NCBI GenBank assembly: GCA_032622095.1
Contig: CP136066.1
Span: 151,668,224 to 151,732,223, forward strand
Length of the DNA stretch: 64,000 nucleotides
Source: Siphonodentalium dalli
Lineage: Eukaryota > Mollusca > Scaphopoda > Gadilida > Siphonodentaliidae
Direction of reading: 5' to 3'
Position numbers and translations under genes: made by a program. Below are positions 12,701-24,700 of the stretch, one piece after another; position 1 is the first letter of the stretch; each line of letters starts with the position of its first letter. The notes beneath the pieces were generated by a model. It was not told the DNA's origin, made no database searches, and was given only the letters and a program-made list of their open reading frames with translations.

Positions 12701-15700
12701 CCTGGATATTAATTTTTTCACTTGTTCTTCTGTTGCAGCTACATGTTATAGACCCTGATAATCAGCATCAAGAATTTCATATTGAACCAGTGAAACAGCT
12801 GCTCAAATGGTTTAAGACCAAACCATGTAGAGATCTTGTGGCCAATTCATCACTTGGGGGCTATTTCGTGTATCCACCACTCCCGCTAGAACTCACTAAG
12901 TTCAAAGAATTTTATCATGATGTGAAGGTAATAATTAATATTATTGTTTAAATGGTACATCTACATGACTAGGTCTGATAAATGCAAACTGAAGACAAAT
13001 GCAGCATTTCTGGCAATTCATATAACCTATAGATAAGGCCAAAAAAAGGGGTTTTATTCTCAGGCACTGCGGCATCGAAAAAAAAGCCCGCGATGGACCA
13101 TCTTATTTCAATTTCGGATTTCAAATTTATGTTTCAAATATCGAGTAGGAACTAAATACAATGGTGTATTTAGTTCCTACTCGATATTTGAAACATAAAT
13201 CCAGGAAATTAACCTCTCACCTCTCCTTATATGCAAACAATATTTACCTTGACCTTGTAAGCAGTGTAAGCACTGGCACATGGTCTATAATTCTGCACCA
13301 GCACAGCTCCCGTCATGAAAGGGTTAAGCCACAACAAGTTTATTATCTGTTTCTCTGACACTTTGTTTCTTGAAATGGGCAGGCAGATTTTTATATTTAT
13401 TTCTACATACAAAATTACTCAGCAGGCAGGTTTTTATTGCCAATTGTTAGAACAAAAAATTCCTAGCAGGTACAGGCAGGTATGTTTTTTATGTGCTTAC
13501 TCCTGGATTATCAAAAACATTGTTGGGTGATTTCATGACTAAGTGTTAAGACAATTTCAATGTAACAGTTTGTTGTACAACCTAATTACACACAACAAAC
13601 CAAAAATACAAGTTGAAATGTGTCCAGCAAGATTTATGGCCAGTAGTGGAAAGAGATTGGGAACATCACTTGTGAAGCCGTGCTGCAGGATTATTTATAA
13701 TATTCATTTTCGTGGACCATGAAAAACCCTATTCTATAAAGAAATTTCAGGGAAGAAATAGAACATATATTTTATTGTTTATGTTGCAAAGCTGTGTATT
13801 GATTTTGTAGATAGTTCAGAGTGGTGATTGGGAAACAGTGTTCAGTCGATGTAATCTGAAGGAAACAAAGAGAGTGGTCATACAAGCCCAGCTGATGTAT
13901 ATCAAATACCATAAATCGAATGATCAGTCAAGGTCATCACCAAGGAAATCACCGAGGTAAATTAACTTTCTAAGGCAGCATCAGGCCCCAAGCTAGGGGG
14001 CGACTCGGGCGAAGTTCTCGCCCTCGGGACGGCGACTTCGCCCTCGGACGTTTGCGAGGTGAAAAACAAAGTCACCTTCCAAATTTGACCAAACTGGAAA
14101 TTTGACTTGTTTTGCCAAAAAATATATTAAAATATATATGTCATAATGTTGTTGTCCTATTTCTCTGAACCATTTGGCGAAACATTTCCTTAAAATATAT
14201 CTTTCTGATCGAAGAAGTTGTTCACATTCAACCCCGGCACCATCTATTTGAAGTGGCCTATATTCGCCGGGATTATCGGGGGATTATATATCTAACCATC
14301 GAAAGTCATTATCGCTTGTATCAGAAATAATTAGACTATACGAGTTACATGTTATAAATTAGTACAAGACCGCCATCCTACTTTTCAGATATAAAACAAT
14401 TACAACATTATCAGAGTATGTACCAGGCGCTTCGGAAGTTCGCTCCGGTAACGCGTCGCACTTTTTGGAGAGACCGCTTCCGTAAATAAATGGCCACGCC
14501 CACTTATCAAGTTTATTGCTTTAATTGGATTATACCAGTGACGTTGGCCTTAATTAAGGGAGGCCATTAATTAATAAAAGCTTTAGAAATAAAACTAAAA
14601 GCTTTTGCAACTCCTTCGTTATTGTTTATTTTAGCGGACACCCACATTACAGCCGTGACCAAATTAAACTTACAAAGTTACATGCATCATGATTCAGACT
14701 GTACAAACATATCTTCCAAGTTACAGTCTAGGAAATAATACTTCAATATTGTATTACAATACTACTTCCATTTAAGTTAAAAAATTAACTACTACTGTAA
14801 CTTGCTAATTGTCTTGCTTAAATGATATTTACACAAAACATTTCCAAAATTTTTACATTTATAATTAATTAGGCTAATTTCAGATAAAGTAAAAAAAAAA
14901 TAGTTTTATTTCTTATTTGATCTTTTTGTTGATGTTATAAATAAAGCGATATTTGAAAATTAATAAGTGGTTCTCATGTTTTTCTTAAGTTTCCCCCACT
15001 TCTCCCTATTTTGGGCTGAAGTCTCCCTAAAATCTCCAGAGGGAGAAGTCACTTCTCCCTGTTTTCAACCCCTAGCTTGGGCCCTGGGCAGCATTATATC
15101 ATCTACACACATAAGAAAAGAGTTTCAAAGTATTTATATTGTTATCACATTGCCATAACGCCAGGCAAAGTCAATTTCCCATTTCTCAGGCCAAAACATC
15201 TTGAAATATTTCTCAGCATGGGTTCTTGAATTTGAATGAAGTTTGGTCTTGATGTTTGGCATCGGAGTACTTTCAATAGAGGGCTCAACAACAATTTCAC
15301 ATTTTCTGTTCTTGGAAATAGTGGTTTTCTGACTGTCTGGGTATATATCTCAGCCATGGTTATCGGATCTCAATTAAATTTGGTATGTTGGAGACCAACA
15401 TCTGTCCGTCTGATATCTCAGCCATGGGTTACCCATCTGTATAAAATTTGGCATGAAATTTGGTATGTATACATATATGTATACATATATACAATACAAG
15501 GCCTTTCAATGAAGCATTCGTAAAGTTCGTATTTTTCCGAGGTGCAACTGCTAGTTAAATATAGGTATTATGTGTACTAGTGCTGGGCGATATGATGATA
15601 TATCGGGTATAACTGGTTTTAATTTTGATATCGTCAATAATATCTTCTGAAATAAAAATATCGTAATACCGTCACAAGTTGTAATATTCTCCATGTAGTT

Positions 15701-18700
15701 TGAAACCCATCATATGGTCCCAACAAACAGGGAAGTTAGAGTAAGTATTATAGTCCCAAACTTCCAGGAAACACGCAGTCGAAAAAGTTTTAAAACATCG
15801 GAGCACATGCTTGTCAAGTTGGATATCCTTCGTCAGAAACATCAAAGCACTAGCATCAGTTGGCTACATTGTGAGATGATTGGTATGTCGCGCGCCTGCG
15901 ACTGACACAATGACCTCCTTTCAAGTTGGTGCAGCTTGCTCTGTCAACCGTAACCGGTTGCTGGGAGACAGATTACCATGTCAGATTTTATATTGACCCC
16001 ACCAGCTGATTGTGTTAATGTGTGCAAATTGCAAGTAAAATGATTTTGTGTACATGTGCTGTATGCATCATGGCATTGCTAGCGCTTCAACAAATGTCAA
16101 TTTCACAAGCTAATTGAATATGTCTATATTTGTTTTCCTCAGATTAAAAATGCTGACGCAAATTCATTTCACGTTGGCTTTTGCCTCGGCACTGCTCATT
16201 GCCGACGCTAATTCCCAGGACTGCTGTACCGGGTATATGTACATTGAAGTCTCACGATGCTACCAACTACCAATTCCCACAAATAAATAGTCTCACAAAC
16301 AACCAATTCCTCACTAATAAATAACATGCAAATTTGAAACCGAATGTGGTGCTTAATGTGTAGTGTTAAGCTCTATTGTCGAAGGGATATAACTCTAATG
16401 ATATATGCGATCTGAAAATGCATATGATTATATCACTTTGTTTCAACCCATATGCGGATTCTTAACTCTCAATCACTGGTTCATGTTACATGTCAGTAAT
16501 AGGTGCATGCTGTATACATGTAGGTAGGTGAGAACTACGCATTCCCCTATTGTGAGAACTACGCATTGCCCAAATAAGACGACAGGTGTTTACAAACACG
16601 CAGCTCATCCGCCTGACATCTCACACATGGCAACAATAACACATGTGTATGCGTGATTGTATGAACAGTATTTATTATCAATTATCACTGTTCACTAATT
16701 TTGACAATGTGTCATCGAAACGGTGCTTTGAACACTGCTTACAGTTTATATTATGCCTGACCAAATTAGAAAGGAGTTGAAAGTTGTTGTGGTCGCCATC
16801 GGAAAAACTGTCAATTGTTGCAGACGAGTGGTCATAATACTGTGATGTTACTGATGTACAATCAATGTTCAATACACATTTACTAAACCTCGCATGGCCC
16901 ACAAATTGTAAATAAAACGTATGGTTGTATAGTGCAAACTTTATTCATGAAATATTGCATATTTTATACATTGTACTTACCAATTGTTATATACCAAAAT
17001 AATATCACGATAATATCGTTTATCGTGGTGTTGTCACCATAATAGCGCGATATTTTTTTTAGCCAATATGGCCCAGCCCTAATGTGTACCCTTTAACATC
17101 TACATTGTATGTGCCATATTTTCCAGTTTCTTGAAAATAAGTCATTAACTGACTTGATTCGATTTATTTAAGCCATTGGGAATCTGATCCTCTCTAGCCA
17201 TATATATACTATTACCACACCTATCTTTATTTGCTATACAGGAAGCACAAGCTTGATGCTGATACAGAATTGGGTCGACACGTAAGTAAAGTTTATTTTC
17301 ATAAATAATTCCAATCTGACAATCTGTTGAATAATGACTCTGGATATCATAATATTAATGTAGTCTGTGTGTTACACTAAATCTTGTTCAGTGATTGGTC
17401 AATTGCCAACTGTGTCATGCATTATATATGCCAATAAAACACACCATAACACGAACCGCCGTCACATATTGTTGACATAGTTTACTAAAAGCAGTATTTA
17501 CATGTAGATTAAATGGGCATGTTTTAAGTGTGCGGCCATAGACTAATTTATTGATAATTCACAGGTAGAATATTTGGCTGATAGGCATGCACAATCAGGC
17601 GCCCACGCAGTGATTATGGGTTAACCCATTATGCCATCAACCAACACTGCCCAACTGATTGGCAACCATAGGCCTTCTGCTGAACTAATTATCTGAACAT
17701 TTCCCCCACCAACTAATAGGAATTCTTCTGCTATCCTCTCTCCAGTCTGTTGTCTGATTATTTATCCTGAATGTCCCTCCAGATGAATAGTAGACCATTC
17801 CAATGTATAATAAAAGGCGACTCAGCCACAGTGTCCCCCGAAACGGTAGCTTCAGTTGGAGTGGGGGCTTTGTAGAGGTATATTATATATATATAAAAGT
17901 GAGCTACATACAAATAACCAAATATGAAAAAAACTCTTAAAGTCAAAATATTTATAAGTCAATTATAAGTCGACAAGGACCATAACTGCGGTAATAATGA
18001 GCAGACCAAAACTAAATTCAAACTTCATCTGTATTTTCATGAGTATACCAAATTTGATAACAATCAGATAACTATTACTAAAGCTATCACTCGGAAACCA
18101 AAATAATCATCAAATTATAAGTCAACAAGGACCATAAGCCTGTAAAAATAGGCTTACGGAACCCAAATTCGAATTTGACTTGTATTTTCATATGAGTAAT
18201 CCATACACCAAATTTGATAACAATCCGATAACTAAAACTAAAGTTATCACCTGGAAACCAAAATAATCAGCAAATTCTAAGTTGACAAGGACCATAACTC
18301 AGGCAAAAATAGGTGGACCAAATCCAAATTTTAACTTGACCTGTATTTTCATGTGGGTAATTCACATACAAAATTTAAAGTTATCACTTAGAAACCAAAA
18401 TAATCGGCAAATTCTAAGTTTGAAAACAATTACTTGCAGGTAACTAAAACTAAAGTTATCATCCGGAAACCATCCAGGTCTGATGGACACCATTGATTTC
18501 TATAGTCCCCCGAATATTTTTTTCGAGGGACAATCATGTAAATGAATGAGAGAATGCATTTAGTATAGAAAGGGTTAAAATAATTTCAGCTATCAAGACT
18601 CCTGAGTGATGATTGGCTGGAGCTAAGAAACAGACATGGAGCTATTGGTTGCAGCGCCCACGAAGTATATCCGTTCCTCAGCCGTGTTCCAAATGATAAC

Positions 18701-21700
18701 ATTAAAACAAACACATCTAGTCTCCTAGGCTTCCCAAAACATTGTGACGACCAACTCAGCACTCACGTTAAAGATATGGAGAAACTTCTTGGTAAATATA
18801 TATATAGACAGAACACAAGATGCATTTTAAATGAAAATATTTTATCAAATGAGTTGCAGACGGTGCACAGATATATTTCACAAGAGCGGAGCTCAAGTGA
18901 AATGTGAGATTATGGTGTTGCGTTCTGTATTTATACAACACCCTCATTTCAGGTAAAGTTCAATCCTTGATACATAAGGAAACTCTTGCTCAATTTCTGA
19001 TAACATTAAACATATGTTAAAATGTTTATTTGTTTAACAAGTCGTGCAGAATTTTTCCCTTACAAGGTCCATTTTAAACAAAATTAAGTTATGATAGTAC
19101 TAATACAGTAGTATGACCAACAACGTTTAGTTCCGAATAGCAATTCCTCAGACTATGATGTTGTGTCTGAGATTGAGTCACTTGCTGATTGGTCAATGCC
19201 TTTAGATTTCGCCATGAAAATAGCAGCTAATATAATCTGTGTTTGTATTCTCAAGAAAAAAGGCAATGCGTGTCATACCTGATTTCTTACAAAATGCTTG
19301 ATAAAGTTTTATACGAAAGTTACTCTACCTTCTGTGCTGATATTCTTACCAGTCTCAATGAAAAATTAGTTATTGTTACCGAAGAAGACCAATTTACTGG
19401 AAATACATAAAGGCCCACTTAATTTGAAAGAGGAAGCTCCAAAACATTGTATTTTCCAACTTATCCGGGGTAATAAACTGTGAACATGTTTTTTTGTTGA
19501 GGTACCGACGTGTTTTCTGTGCTTAAGTTTCATCTGGACTGTAGTGCCAAGTCTTATTTTCAATGCAAGGGGAATAACTATATCTCAGTTAGAATTATGT
19601 TGTATTCTGCTAGCGAAACAGGGGAACTGTATCTCCTTCAAATATATCTTGGACACTGAATGAACTAATGGTTATATATTTCTTGCTTGCAAGATCATAG
19701 AAGTCGTTTTAAAAATCGGTACGGAGTACCTACAGTACGCGCACTGTCAAACCTAAATAACTTTACCTCTGGACCAATCGTGTGAGTCCTTTCGCTAAAG
19801 AAGCGAATGACAAGTAAGATTTCGATCCTTTTATTTCTTCTACGTCGCAAGATAAGTCGCATCTTTCATCTGTTCATTTTTAATGAACGTTCTCTTTACG
19901 ATATTGCGAACGAAACCGCGCAGTTTCCTAATTTCGTGCACTACGCACGTGTTTTCCAATTTTCGGAATTCGGTTTTACAATTGTTCAACAATCTTTTAT
20001 TCTACAATACTGTCTTATTAATGACAGTGGTCCGTGGGTAGATAATTTCATTAACAAATATTTCAATTTTGTTTTGTTTACGAGAATCACTTCAAACAAA
20101 TATCGTTTTTTGCATAAAACAATATTCAATAAACCGATGCTCTTTCGAGTCATTCGGGTTCACGTAGGGTTTCTTTTAACACTGCACTGGATGCAATATT
20201 GTGTTGGCGTGTACACTAAGCTCCAGTTTGGAGTTTGGTCCCTGATAAAATCCTATCCCAATGTATTGGAATTAATAATTTCCAATATTTTACATTACAA
20301 TATTTTACAATAATTTTCCTCACAGATGCTAGATAAAATAGCCACAGTGTGGCTTGCCTCTTCTCTCTACATTGAACATAAGGCTCAATGCTTTTACGAT
20401 GAAAACTTCGTAATGTTTTTTCCCTCCGACAGGTAGGGGTGCCACGATTGATCGTATAATCCATGAAACGTTGATGCAGCCGATATTCAATTACCACTTT
20501 CGGCAGCGATTACTCTGAGTTCTTTATTTCGGATGTCGAAAAGTACCGGACATATTTGGATACCCTGTTTTACAGTTTAATATCCAACGGACAGGTTAAC
20601 GATCGTTGATCGTGCAAAGATATTTGTAACGCATTGTGCTCATTACTAATTACCGGCTTTCCTTCCCACGAGACAGTAACGATTGCTCTCGCAATTTTCT
20701 ATTCACGGGTATTCACCATTTGCACTTGTCCACCTGGTCACCATCAATATTAAAATATGTGAAGATATATTTAGCACATTTCCCATCTCCGTTAATTTAT
20801 GGGCATGTGCGAGTGTCAGTGGACTTGGGTATATCACACAATGACCTTTGATTTGTGATAACCCCAACTTACAATTATATTACCGGTGCAATTACACCCT
20901 TCTAATCAATGAAACTGTATTTTTTGTCATGGGAAGGACAGTCTCGGTGGTTTCTGATACAAATTATGCACATGTGAATATTATGCACTACTTCCTCTGT
21001 CCTTGCTATTAGATACGCTTCATCGATTCTAATCTCGTATTGACTATCGATTATCAAGTTCAATGATCGTGGCACCTCTGCTGACGTGGCACCTTCTCTT
21101 GAATCCTCCATTAACTTGGGAGTCTCCGCTGGAGTTGGTTGGTGGACATGCCTCCTCCCTCAGGGTCGCGGCGTCCATAGCCCCCGCAGAGAAGGGCAGC
21201 GATGGTGGTCCAAGTGCAGCTGCCCTTGGTCCTGCCTCCGGTTCCGCTGGGTTCGCACCATCGCTGCACCAGCCGGCCACTTGCTACAGCTACCACATCA
21301 GTGGTCCGTTTAGCTCGCAAGCCCGGTGCCCTCGGCACATTGTCTGCCTACGAAGTTCAATGTGTCAACTGCCACTGCTTCCACTCCAGGGGATTTGACC
21401 GCACGGGTTCTGACCTGTCCTTGATTCGTCAACGTCTTTTCCGGCATCCGTCCCTCCCGGTTTTGGGGTGGGTATGTATCCCTATTATTCACCTGTGTTC
21501 TTTCCTCCACCAGTGTGGCCTTGCTTTGTACAGTTTCGGGCCTCTTTTGGGCTCCTAGGCCAGAACTTAGACTTAGTTTCCTTTCCGAGGCTTTGGAATT
21601 TTTGCCTCATCAAACCAGGTGACCTGGTCGGGATACTTGCCCCATTCCCCCCATCTCCTGGACGGACGGTGCTGTTCAGAGACGAGGACGTGCTGTCGCA

Positions 21701-24700
21701 ACCTCCCCTGGATTTGGCAGCGTTTGATGCGTGTCCGAGTTCGCCATGCCCATCCGAGAGTGCCTTCCAAGAGGGTCGTTTCGGATGGGTCAGTCCTTCG
21801 GTCTTAGGATAACAATTGCGCACAATTTTGCATGCATTACCAGCACGATACTAACAGCACAGAAAAAGGAAGAACAAACATGGCCTTTCTCTTGCTTTCT
21901 CCATTTACATGGAGCCTCCGCTGGAGTCGGTTGCGGGACATGCCTCCTCCTTATTGATCGCGGCCTCCTGAGCCATCTGCAGAGCAGTACGCCTGTCTTC
22001 CACAACCGAAGGACTGGATGGGGCCCACATATCAAGAACAAAAACCAACGTGGTGACGATTTTTCCTCTGCCAACTCGATACAGCCTGCGCGGCAGGCTC
22101 AGGGTCTGTTCGTGGTCATGCCTCCTCTATTTGTAGTCGCGGCTTCCACAACCTTCGCAGAGACGGTCAACAATGGATTTTCCTCTGCCAACTCGGTACA
22201 GCCTGCGCTGCAGGCTCGGAGTCTGTTCAAGTGTTGGTGGTCATGCCTCCTCTATTTGTAGTCGCGGCTTCCACAATCTTCGCAGAGACAGGAAACAATG
22301 AATTTTCCTCTGTCCACTCGGTACAGCCTGCGCTGCAGGCTCGGAATCTGTTGGTGGTCATGCCTCCTCTATTTGTAGTCGCAGCTTCCACAACCTTCAC
22401 AGAGTCGGGCAACAATGGATTTTCCTCTGTCAACTCGGTACAGCCTGCGCTGCAGGCTCTGAGTCTGTTGGTGGTCATGCCTCCTCTATTTGTAGTCGCG
22501 GCTTCCACCACCTTCGCAGCGATGGATGTTCTGCAGCAGCTACCGCTGGTCCTGCCTCAGTCCATCCAGGTTCATGCTGTCACGGCACATACCGTTTTTT
22601 CCTAACCCTTTCTTGCCTTGGCTACCTCATTGTTCCTTGTCGCCGACAAGTTGAAATCATTCGACGGAGTGTTTAGTTCCTCTGTCAGTCTGCTTGCTGC
22701 CATATCCCATTGCTCTGGCTATGTGCCACAATCAGGAACTGCTCCTGAATAAGTTTATTTCGCCTCCATTATCACCTCCCTTCTTATCCCGTCGGGGTAT
22801 TCCAGGTGTTGTTGAGACCAGTTTTTCTAGTTTCGGGCCTTCAAATCTGTTCGATTTTTATTCAACGATTAGGCCGCTTTTATGAGACAAACCTAGACGT
22901 ATTATGGACTTGATCGTGGGTGTGAACCTGATAAGTTAGTATGCGGGTGCTATATCTCACAGGGGACTTTAGCGTTCTACTCACTTAGCCGAACATATCA
23001 TGAATTTCGACCGTTCCGCTCCATAGACACTATCGTCTGAACTACGCTCGTTGGTGTCTATGCTTCCTGTATGTAGTCCATTTTGTTATAGTATTTGTCA
23101 CAGTACCGACTTTGACCACGAATATTTTCCAATTCTATGTTCTCACTCTGGCAGAGTGTTTCACATCACTTGACAGGCGTGATTCTAATTCTAATCCGAT
23201 TTACCGATCACCGATTCTCACCTTATTTGCGAAATTTAACAATTATTGCTGCATGCCCATCGGTGCTTGATAATACCAGTTGTCGTGTTATCACAGTTTG
23301 TGTAACTTTTCTGCTAACCTATGGTATGGGTTACCATTACAACCACCTGTCTAACGATAACTCAGTTCCACATTAATTTGAAACCATGCAGGCCTGTGCA
23401 TTGCATCACAAATTGGCCGTATGATCAGACAGTGTTCCATTAGCGGTATCAGTTCCTCTCCTTGGTTGACCGTACACTTCATTTTCCAGTTACTTTCCGT
23501 CCTGGTCCCCTCCCTTATGTGTCTGCTTTTTTATGTTTACCCATACCATAGTATGGTAAACATAGTGTCGTTGTCCGGATTGACCACTCGTCGTTAGTCC
23601 GTCCGTCTGTCTGTCTGTCTGTCTGTAGACACTTCACGCATGGTGCGATAACTCGAACATTTTATATCTGATCGGAACCAAATTTTGTATATGAATTTGT
23701 CAGCACCAAATACAGATCAAGTTCGAATACGGGTTCGATCCGAGTTTTTTTCACGGAGTTATGGCCCTTTTTCGACTTAGAATTCATGCATGCTACCATA
23801 ACTCAAAACAATTTTATCTGATCAGAATCAAATTTGGAATGCAAGTTTCTCGGACCAAAATACAGATCGAGTTCGAATATGGGTTTGATCCGATATTTTT
23901 CAATGGAGTTATGGCCCTTTGACATAGAATTTCTGCATATTTTGATAAATCAACCATTTTTCAACTGATAAGAACCAAATTTGGTATGCGAGTTTCTCAA
24001 CTCAAAATACAAATCGAGATTGAATATGGGTTAGATCCAACATTTTATACCAGAGTTATGGCCCTTTTTCAACTAAGAATTGAACAGATAACCATAGCAG
24101 TCAACATATAATTGATTACCAGCACCAGCAGTAAAACTTTAGCTCTGTAAGAGACAAGCAGTATCTGAGTTATTGATAATTAGAGTTATTTTTAGACATT
24201 AGTGTGAGGTGAAATCAGCTATGTTTTTAGGGACAGGACACACACAGGCTTACAGGCAGTAGCTCTATCTAATTAATTTGCACTCTTACTCTGGTTGTTG
24301 TAAACTCTCTTAACCCAAGTACCCTATGTCCTGGCCACCTTTCACATTTAACCCAAGGCTGTGGTGGTTTAGCTGTACCAGTGCATTCTCTTATATAAAT
24401 GCTAGTGACCCATAAATTCAAATAATTTGTGTTATGTACATTTGTCTATAATAGTACATAAAAGTATACTCTATAATTCAACACCAAAACTCTCATTTAT
24501 GATTCCCATCATAGTAATTTACTATTGCCAAGGGATGGGTTAACATCTGCCGATCGTGATCGGCCTCTCGTTCTTTCCATGGAAATTATTCCCAGTGCTC
24601 TGGACATAATCAGCTCAACTCAGTCATGTTTTCCTGGTGTATCCCTGGTTCCCCCCATTGGTCTGGGCCCAACGGTTTCTCATATCACCCCTGGGTCTCT

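Noticed and set aside
21044-22605. Many Pro/Ala/Ser-rich frames on both strands as separate genes
   Set aside because: They are explained by GC-rich composition and the 117-bp repeat. At most one strand could be remnant coding sequence.
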